Origin: Perkinsus chesapeaki
Lineage: Eukaryota; Perkinsozoa; Perkinsida; Perkinsidae
Assembly (NCBI GenBank): GCA_013115145.1
Contig: JAAPAO010000537.1
Coordinates: 1-24,831 of the forward strand
DNA: 24,831 nucleotides
Direction of reading: 5' to 3'
Part shown: in pieces, positions 1 through 9,000 of the stretch
Layout of the letters: each line of letters starts with the position of its first letter
Numbering within the stretch: the first letter of the stretch is position 1
The notes under the pieces: generated by a model
Databases searched by the model: none
What the model saw: the letters and a program-made list of their open reading frames with translations, nothing else
Told to the model about the DNA's origin: nothing
Translations under genes and position numbers: made by a program

Positions 1-566
1 CCTTACCAGTGCGCAAACCCTCTATTCGCGATATTTCACTACCGCTACAGTCCAATTCTCCTTCCGCTAACCATGAACCGTCAGAGCAGTTGCTATCTTG
101 CTCTCTTACTCTACCTCAAACTTCCTCAACGCAACTCCAGGGCGTCTGCGGGATTGAGTCCGGTCTCCTCTTCCTAGTGGAGTTGTTGTCGATCCCTAAC
201 ACTCGGAGTGTGACTCGACCATATAGGTGAAAGCCTTTAGCAGATTATTATAGTACTTCATGTTCACAGGTCCGCCTTGTTGAGTTTGGAAGTATGCGAC
301 AAAATTCACGTTTCTAAATCCCTTTTTTCCACAAATGCTTCGAAATTGAAAATCCTAGGGCGTCGTATCTTAATTGAAGTTCCTGAACCAACTCTCCGTC
401 CAAAGTCCTCAACGATAATCTCAACGTTCCAAATTGAAATTAACCGTTGAAAAGGTGTAGGGGATCTCCCTCTCGACTTTGAGGGTTGTTGTATTCGGAA
501 GAGTATTTCCGCGGCAGTTATTTATTCCCTAGTTCTTGCTTGTGGTAATTCATATCGTACCACATT
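1..566. other. Upstream region; possible 3' end of another gene
   Basis: No gene is firmly supported here. A + strand frame is open from about base 3 to the stop at 228-230 and could be the last exon of a gene that begins left of the window. Its product is Ser/Pro/Leu-rich with no recognisable motif. From 231 to 566 the sequence is AT-rich and I see no exon. It probably holds the 5' flank of the first GH5 gene, whose ATG is at 567. Confidence 0.3.
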
Positions 567-3500
567 ATGGCTTGGTTCACCTACGTACCACATAATGTAT
601 TCTACATTTGCTCCCACTTCTACATTGAGGAGCTCGCCACTATGGTAATTGCTTCAGTTTTGATGCTATCCCTGACCACTGCCAACCACGTAAGTGTCAT
701 CTCACTAGGGGGTACTTCTCATTTCAATATCCTATAAAGTATGAACTTATCCCATTGAGGATGGTGGTGCTGCCTACACATACGGCCGCTACTTTTATAC
801 AGTGTATGCATAGCCTACAGTATACCTTTCAATAATATCTAGCAGAGCACCACATAGTTTACCCCTCATGCATTAATCTCGGAGTGAATTCAGTTGGTAT
901 AACGGTCTGTCTCACCTACCATTAAACTCATGGCGCCTCATGCGTCTTCTCAGATTCTCAGTGATTCCGATTTGTTCTGGTGGACGGTGGTAGGCTGCTG
1001 GGCATCACTGGGTTGCGCGGTGATCTTCAAAATGTACTAGCGTCTATTGCTTTCACTATTTCAACTGATTAATCAGGGGAGTGCTAAGCAACCCGCGGTT
1101 TGCCCTGCGCCCCAAGTCCTATGAGCCCTCCATTAGGGAGCCTGACGATTACTCTAAGTAGGCTTCACATAGTAGCGCTGCTGCGCTAGGTTTATGGGAT
1201 CAGATTCGGTGCTCCTGCTCAAGTTGGCCGTGATGTTGTTCTTGACGGGACTTCCTTCAGAGACTCTCAGGGCCGTAGAGTTCATTTGAGAGGCATCAAT
1301 GTCGGTGGGATGTCCAAGATGCCTATAGGTCATAACGGGGTCAACTTACCCGGGTTTTGGGTTTTCGTGACTGATTGTCGGAATAAGAGGATTGCCTTTG
1401 TTGTTATTTGTTGCAGGCAGTAGCAGCAATGAGCCTAGTATCCCGTACGGTGATGGAGTAAGCTTTGTTGGAAGACCATTCCCATTGGATGAGGCTGATG
1501 TACATCTCCAACGTCTAAGAGCATGGGGCCTTACTTTCGTAATAGCAAGGGGGGCATGGAAGAGGTGTGTTACGAATGACTGCTCGCCAAAGTGGATTAG
1601 TATCACTCTATAGGGAGCACCGACGCCCATCGGTCAGTAAAAATCAGCTCTATTTTTGTAATGTATCAAATCTACCTTTGTAATGTGGCTTCACACAAGT
1701 TCGCAACCTCCGTCATTGGCGGCATTCCATGACAAAATAGGATACTTCACAGGATATCGTGGCGTAGATGACGGCAGGTTGTAGTGGCGGCGAAATGGAT
1801 ACGTTGCTCACACATAGGAGCTTGTTACTTGCTTTAAGGATGTGCTCTCTGAATGACAATTTTTCGAGTATATCGTCCAGTGCATTTGATGATGGTCGTT
1901 GTTTGCTGTTTGTTAGTTACGATTCATCGTCACTTGGGAGGCACTGGAGCCTCATGCACCAGGCGAATACGATGAGGACTATATACAGTACTTAGTTGAT
2001 ATAATACGCAAATGCCGGGAGTAAAGGAATGGGCTAATGTGGCGATGATTAGGATATCAGGTACGGTATAAGTGTCCTGATCGATCCACACCAAGATGTA
2101 ATAAAGCGGGGGTTGAGATACAGTACATAGGATGTAATAGACGCTAGTAGACACACTCCATAATTACCATACATTAGACATATAGTATAGAGACACTGTG
2201 AACATCAGAATTAGAATCAATAGCGGAATGTTAATCCGAAAAGTTCGCTGTAGAATAGTGGTGAGATATTATAAGTAGGGGATAGTTGGAGGCATGTGGT
2301 AAAATTGAGGTGTAGCGTATGGAGGACAAGACTTGCACTACAACAAGCTGGAGCATTACTGTTATGCTGTCTTGACTATAAATTGTACAGCTTAGAGCCG
2401 TGATGGATGCTATATGAAGGTATAGGAACGGTTCTCAGATATAACGGAATATCTCGATATAACGTCTGATCGCAAGCTGAGCTTAAAAGTATCTTGTTAG
2501 AATAAGCTAAGATTCGTGCGTATCTTCAGGCCTGGTCTCGCTGGACTGGTGGTGATGGTGCACCTCGTTGGACTCTAGAAAAGATAGGCTTCAATCCTGA
2601 GAAGCTTTCTGAATGTGGGACCTGCTTCTTACACCAGCATAATCTGTCGGATGAGGCCAATCCTGAGGGGTAGGGGGGAGGATGACCGTGTGAAAAAGAC
2701 CGTATGGAGCTGGTTGGGTTCAGATTCTTCCCAAGGATGAGTTGGCCTGTTAATAACTTGTTTTATCCGGCTGCTACCATGTGGGCAATATTCTTTGCTG
2801 GTGAGGATTATGCCCCAAATACTAAAATAGGTAAGTATAAGTTAATAATTATAATAATATTAAATAGATAATGAGAATGCTGGAGTATATCTTCGTCGTC
2901 ATTATTATAATGCTATCAGTACATTAGCTGATGCATTAAAAGATGAACCAAATGTATTGGGCTTTGAGACACTTAATGAGCCTAATATGGGATGGGTTGG
3001 AAGAAGTCTACCGTTGGATAAGTAATAGCCCATTATCGCTCTTTTCTGCATTCCCTATGTCCACTGACAATGCGAGTTTACTTTGACATTTTTGAATGGT
3101 CCGGTAAAATAGCTTTCGCTGGCTTTATGGGAATGGTTGTCCTAATAATGGTCTCGTTTGGATTGTGCAGTTGGTCTCGATGGTCTCGATAATCAGATTC
3201 AATGCACCTCAGCCATTAGGCTTCTTAATGAGCCCATGGGAAACAATTCAGCTGGCTAACGGGAAATCGATGAAGTTGCCAAAGTACGGGGAGGACTTTA
3301 AATATTTGGGGCACTTCGTAAGAAATAAGGGCATTGTGTCGTTGTCTATATGTGCGTTTAGAATGTTAATGAGAATAATAGTAAAGTATTCTTAGCTGGT
3401 TATAATGATCCATGGTACGATAATGGTGTGTGGGATTATGATAATAATGGTAATATGAGATTATTGAAGAAAAGATATTTTGATTTGAAGACTGATGAAG

Positions 3501-5336
3501 ATTTCCAAAGTAAGACAATCCTTTCTTTCAACTATCCCACTCATCATCATCCAACTTACTTCAGCTCGATACATGAGACCATTCTGGAGGGACTTCGCCA
3601 AAGCTGTTACCTCAAAGATGCCTGATGGGATTATCTTCCTGGGTAAGTCACGCGCCTCAAAATTCCTCATTATACGTACTTACTTTCATAGGTCCCACCA
3701 TGGATATGGAGTGGCCCAAGTTGCATGTTGCTACCAAGGACGATGTACCAGCTGACACTCGTATTGTTTGGGCCCCTCATTGGTGGGACGGTTTGGCTGC
3801 TTCTATTGCGGACAATTATGTTGTCAGGTACGATGGTCCAACACTGCAGTACTCTTCGTATCGCACCTGGGTGGGCTGTGAGATCGCCACAAGTGGTCTG
3901 AAGGTAGACAGAAATTGTGCAACACATTTCTTAGGGTGTTTCCCATCAGTTCGATGTCGGTCCGGGTGTAGCCCCTAATACCCATAAAAGGTGTCTGCGT
4001 AATTTAAAGGCAAGTGGCAAGGAGGCTGGCCCGACGCTCCTGGGAGAAGTTGGTGTGCCGTGGTGCGGTGATTATGGTAAGGAATATTATCTATCGTCGT
4101 TCGCTATTAAATCATTTCCATTGTTGAAGCCTGAAATATATGCTGCTGAAGCCATGTTGGTATGATACGCTTTTTGATCGGGGGATTGAAGATTGACATG
4201 TGGCATTGGCAACATCCAACAAATTGCTAGTCTTATCCCACAGTCTCGGCGTTGAAGATTGTAACAGAGATAAGCGTGTTTCAAGTTGGTCGTATCGCGA
4301 TGGTATAATAGGGCGGCTGGACCTCTAGGATATCGGGATGAGGGAATCCTCTAGCCTAATGGAAATTGTGTTCCTGATGCGGATATACAGTGAGCATTCT
4401 GCTATAGAATTTCCCTGGTCGCAATTGCATGGGTTTTAATGGAGTCTTGGTGTTTATTAGGTACCACAGACATGGCCATGAATGATACAATGCAGGCTGT
4501 TGAGAGCACTAACCTATCGGCTGTTACGGTATGGAATTATGTACCCACCAATACTAAGAAGTATCAGGTAAGGGTGGACGGGGAGGAGGAGGAGGAGGCG
4601 TTGGTGATGTTGGTATTGTTCAGGACGGCTGGAATAAGGAAGATCTCTCTATATTTACCAGCGACCCTAACCCACGTGCTGACAGCAATGGCGGCCCTCA
4701 TCTCAGAATGCCAGCAGTAGTCCGACCTTATCCCTTCAAGTAAGAGTGTAAGATACCACCATTATTGTGACGTCTATGATAGGCTTGCCGGCAACCCTCT
4801 CACTGTTAACTTTGACGCCCTAAGTGATGATAAAACCTTCATGGTGCGATTTGAACAGGATCCGGCTTCAAGTAGCGCTGTTTGGTGGGAAGTGTCCATG
4901 TACTATGTCTTTTTTTAGAGACTACCGAGTCGGAGTTCTTCGTGCCTTTGGGTGTCCACTACCCTCGTGGAGTTGATATAGAGGTAGGAAGTGGGAGGGA
5001 GGGACTTTAAAACCACTTATGAACGCTTATACTGGCTCTCATTTCGCTGCTAAGTTTCCCTGCTTGGCAATAGCACTTGTCCGGTATTTGATAATAATAA
5101 CGTGAGTTGTGGCGATAGGTATCTGATGGAGGCTACAAGCTGGATGAAGCTAAGCAGACGTTAACCTTGACTCATGATCCTAAGGTAAGACATAATGTAA
5201 TGTGAGAGTATTATTATAATAGGTTGAATCACATTGGCTACGCATTCGCCATAAGTCCTCCGGCGATATGTCTTCCAGTAGAGCCCCGTCCACCAAGTTC
5301 CTCGCGACCTCTCCTATGTTGGAGGCTCGTGCTTAG
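567..5336 (+). CDS. GH5-A: membrane-anchored glycoside hydrolase family 5 (endoglycoceramidase / sterol-glucosidase type), 22 exons
   Basis: Exons: 567-689, 954-1033, 1077-1157, 1204-1328, 1417-1538, 1917-2020, 2061-2097, 2530-2669, 2724-2830, 2868-3021, 3197-3317, 3362-3509, 3565-3642, 3692-3782, 3828-3903, 3950-4076, 4461-4567, 4624-4739, 4783-4871, 4919-4983, 5119-5184, 5223-5336. They join in one frame to 756 residues plus TAG. Residues 1-65 contain two hydrophobic helices split by intron 1. Then come GRRVHLRGINVGG, FVGRPFPLDEAD, TWEALEP, DPHQD at 220-224 followed by WSRWTGGDGAP, FETLNEPNMGW (putative acid/base Glu344), WAPHWYDG and LLGEVGVPWCGD (putative nucleophile Glu562), and a beta-rich C-terminus. 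The order and spacing fit GH5 enzymes that hydrolyse glucosylceramides or steryl glucosides; the substrate is inferred. The ATG was chosen because exon 1 aligns with the paralogue from MAWFT onward. The intron 4 donor (1329, GTCATA) is the weakest site. Confidence 0.85.
2769..3024 (+). repeat. Near-identical AT-rich tract I, copy in GH5-A
   Basis: This block covers the end of exon 9, the 37-nt intron 9 and all of exon 10. It matches 8172-8427 in GH5-B with three substitutions by eye and no indel, and intron 9 is identical. Flanking exons and introns are strongly diverged and other introns differ in length. Codons here are unusually A/T-ending. This fits gene conversion between the paralogues or from a third copy. 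Confidence 0.8.
3368..3660 (+). repeat. Near-identical AT-rich tract II, copy in GH5-A
   Basis: This block runs from early exon 12 through intron 12 and exon 13 into the first bases of intron 13. It matches 8885-9183 in GH5-B with about two substitutions and a six-base (two CAT) length difference in intron 12. Exon 11, which lies between tract I and tract II, is diverged in both DNA and protein, so the two tracts are separate events. Confidence 0.8.
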
Positions 5337-6004
5337 TACCCCATCTTTGACAGTAGCAGAAAAACAAGAAGAAGCTTTATTATAGTGCGTCGATAATTAG
5401 CGAGTGGCTGCTGCTGTTGCTGCCAAGCCGTTTACTGTTGTTGCCTTTGTAGCTTATCCTTCGATACTCTTTGCAGCTCATCACCGGCCCGCTCCGCTCG
5501 ATAATAGCGATTCTGCTATCTTGTTTACTAGCGATCTCTCCATTGCGTTGATGAAAGGCTCTCGACAGTTCCTAGATGTTGACGGCTGCTCTGGCGATGG
5601 AGATATAGAATTTAGACCAGCACTTGGTCGTTTACCGTCGTTGTTGTTCTGAAAGGCTGTGCTTATCGAGCTTAGTCCTTCTATACTGATAATATCAATT
5701 CTATTGCCGATGCTGCCCATTGTTGGAATTGGCATTATGGGAGTATTGCTGATAGTGTTGTGATGGCAGTGATGTGTTGCGTTAAGGGGTTAATGGCGCA
5801 GGAGGCGGCTGCGAACTGCTGATGGTAAAGGAGCAGGAATGTAAGGGAATGTATAACATCTTTCCGGAGAGGATACATTATATTTCACCCACTGGGGCAA
5901 TTAAATTTATTTGTGTCATGTGGTCGACGGTTAACGGTTATTAGTCGAATAGCTTTTGGATTGTATGGCTGCTGCAGTACATTTGTTTTTACTGTCTCAG
6001 TGTA
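5337..6004. other. Intergenic region between the two GH5 genes
   Basis: These 668 bases have no supported gene. A + strand frame is open from about 5404 to 5652 and a minus frame from 5735 to 5481, but they overlap antisense, neither shows a domain, and neither has clear splice partners. The sequence just before 6005 ends in a pyrimidine-rich stretch and CAG (5998-6000), a possible splice-leader or 5' UTR acceptor for GH5-B. Confidence 0.5.
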
Positions 6005-9000
6005 ATGGCTTGGTTCACCCACGTACCCCATCAAGTATTCACCGTCATTACCGTGTTTTATGCCGAGGAGCTCGTTGCAATCCTCTTTGGTGTGTCTATG
6101 GCTATATGGTTGCCTATTGTGGAATATGTAATAGTAGGGGGGGGGGGTAATGTGTGACGTAGTAGAGTCACCTTTACGGAAGAGTAGCACATAACGTGAT
6201 TAATAGCCTTGTGCATCTTCCTCCCGTTTTGTATTCGTTTAGCTCGCGCAGAGTTATGGATAAGAGTGGTAGCCGATATTATTTAGACTGTCTGTGATCC
6301 GCTGGGGAGATACTACCTTACTCGTTGAGAGACAATGATTCTAGGGGGGCCTGCTCTCTTTAGTACGTTCCGAACAACCGTCTCTAATGAGTCCCGAGCA
6401 ACTGTCTTTAACGACTTCCGAACAACTGTCTTTAACGAGTTCCAAACAACTGTCTTCAATGAGTCCCGAATGACTGTCTTTAATGAGTTCCGAAAATCCG
6501 GACATTCTCCCTAAAAATCATTCATTCACAATCAACATGTTTAGTTTCTACAAGGCAGCTCTACAGTTCTGTCATGGTTGGTACTTGGTGGACTAGGCTC
6601 AATAGGATGTATAATTATGTTTGAGATGTAATAATGTTGCTATAGCGAAGGGGGGCATGGCATTTGTCTGGCAGGGGTTTTATGAGGAACCCTAGGTTTG
6701 TGTTGAAGCCCAAGCACGATATGCCCAGTGTTGTTGAGCCTGAGGATTATAGCAAGTAGCATGGTAGACTGGGGAAGAGCGTGATGGAAGGGATTTAGGT
6801 TCAAAGCACCTCGGCAAGTCGAGCGGGATGTTATTATAGATGGTCCTCAGTTTAGAGATATCGAAGGTCGACGCGTGCACTTGAGAGGGATTAATGTGGG
6901 GGGAATGTGCAAGCTGCCGTATGGTAATAAATGATGGAAGGAAGGCTTAGCAGTCGGAGCGATTTGTACTCGAAAGATAGTGCGTATTGGGGGGGGGCTC
7001 GATCATTGCATTTGAAAACTGGGTGTAGTAGTCATAAGCTGAATTGTTAATCCGTTCGCTGATCAAAGGGAATCTATTGACGACTGGGAAGCTGCGAAGG
7101 ATCGAAGATGGTGTTTGCCTTCTTTCTCGATTTGCTGCGTTACTCAGGAGTATTGGTGTTGGACTTGTCATCGATTCCGGTTCAGGAAGCACAACCCATC
7201 AGCCGACTTTACCGTATGGCGATGGAGTTACCTTTGTTGGACGACCGTTCCCTTTAAACGAGGCAGACGTCCACTTGGCCAGATTGCGTGCTTGGGGCCT
7301 CACTTTTGTAGGCAGTAGCTGTTTATAAGGGAGCATGAGTTGTGTATGATAGTTACGATTTTTGGTTAGCTGGGAGGCATTGGAGCCTCGAAGACCGGGA
7401 GAGTATGATAGAGAGTATATTAATTATGTTGTGGAGATAATAAGGAAATGCAGGGAGTACTAAGGGGGCACGAATTGGAGGGGAGATTTATAAATAGTCG
7501 GGCCAAGGCGAAATTTGGCAACGAGTGTTAATAGTGATAATGAGGAAATGCAGGGGATGTTAGGGGCACAAATTGGAGGAGAAAATATACGTGGTTTTGC
7601 CGATATGAAATTTTTGGCAGCGATGCGTTGAATGCTGGTATCCATGATTGTCCAATGCAATGGGTGAAGGATTTCCTTCAGATACGGTATAAGTGTTGTT
7701 ATCGATCCTCATCAGGATGTAAGGTTCCGTGTGAGGTACAGAATATAGTAGCATTATTAGTAGGCATGGTGTCGATGGACTGGTGGTGATGGTGCTCCGA
7801 GATGGACGTTAGAGAAGATCGGTATGAATCCTGACAAGTTGTCCGAGGCTGGGGTGGCGGTGTTGCATCAGGACAATCTGGCAGATGACGAGGATGATGA
7901 TCCGAAGAGGTAATAAGGGTTGTGCCTAGGGAATGGAATTGTGGCTCCGGGGGGCAGTTTCATAGCATACTAAGGTCATCGCTCTACCTCATCCAAGCTA
8001 TTCGGCTCGTGTTCCCTGAGGCTCAGGTTGAGCGTGGTGCAATAACGCTGGGTTATTAATGGGTAAATCTGCTATGGCTTGGAAATGTTGCCTTCTCCGA
8101 TCGGGGGCTCGGATGGTTGAAGTTAGGTTCTATCTGCATATGATTTGGCCAACTAATAATTTTATGTATGCGGCTGCTACTATGTGGGCAATATTCTTTG
8201 CTGGTGAGGACTATGCCCCAAATACTAAAATAGGTAAGTATAAGTTAATAATTATAATAATATTAAATAGATAATGAGAATGCTGGAGTATATCTTCGTC
8301 GTCATTATTATAATGCTATTAGTACATTAGCTGATGCATTAAAAGATGAACCAAATGTATTGGGCTTTGAGACACTTAATGAGCCTAATATGGGATGGGT
8401 TGGAAGAAGTCTACCGTTGGATAAGTACGATTATGGATGACGGAAGGTGTTGCGAGATTTTCCTGTTTTTCTATTAGATATGACTCCTCCCAGCCTTTAG
8501 GCTTTCTGGCTAGCCCATGGGAGAGTATTCAGCTTGCACAAGGACATTCTGTTTCCGTACCGAAGTACGGTCAGTCTTACAAATACCTAGGATACTTTGT
8601 AATACAGTGGAGGATGGCTCTCGGCCTTTTTCGTAACCTCCGCTCGCGTTATGGCTAACAGTAATAGTGGTAGTACCAGGGCGACCTTGGCAGGGTCTGG
8701 TGAGAATACTCCACTGTGGTGTAAAATAGTCGGTTTGAAACGGTCCTTAATAAGTAAGATAGTCAGTAGAGTGAGAGCTGATTTATCCAGCTCGTAATGT
8801 ATTGTTATTAAAGTCGTTGAACTCTCTCAAAAACGAAGTCGACTTGCTAGATTCACCATTCTGTCTATATGTGCTCAGACGTTGAATGAGAATAATAGTA
8901 AAGTATTCTTAGCTGGTTATAATGATCCATGGTATGATAATGGTGTGTGGGATTATGATAATAATGGTAATATGAGATTATTGAAGAAAAGATATTTTGA

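Noticed and set aside
930-953. ATG at 930 as an alternative start for GH5-A
   Set aside because: The paralogue has no equivalent ATG and instead has a stop in that frame just before its exon 2; both copies share a MAWFT exon 1 further upstream that joins in phase.
1196-1290. ATG-initiated signal-peptide-like frame (MGSDSVLLLKLAVMLFL...) at the GH5-A exon 4 boundary
   Set aside because: It is out of frame with the conserved exon, which aligns with the paralogue in another frame through KFGAPAQVGRDVVLDG, and it stops soon after.
5404-5735. Overlapping + and minus open frames between the GH5 genes
   Set aside because: They are antisense to each other, lack domains, and neither has convincing splice or start context.
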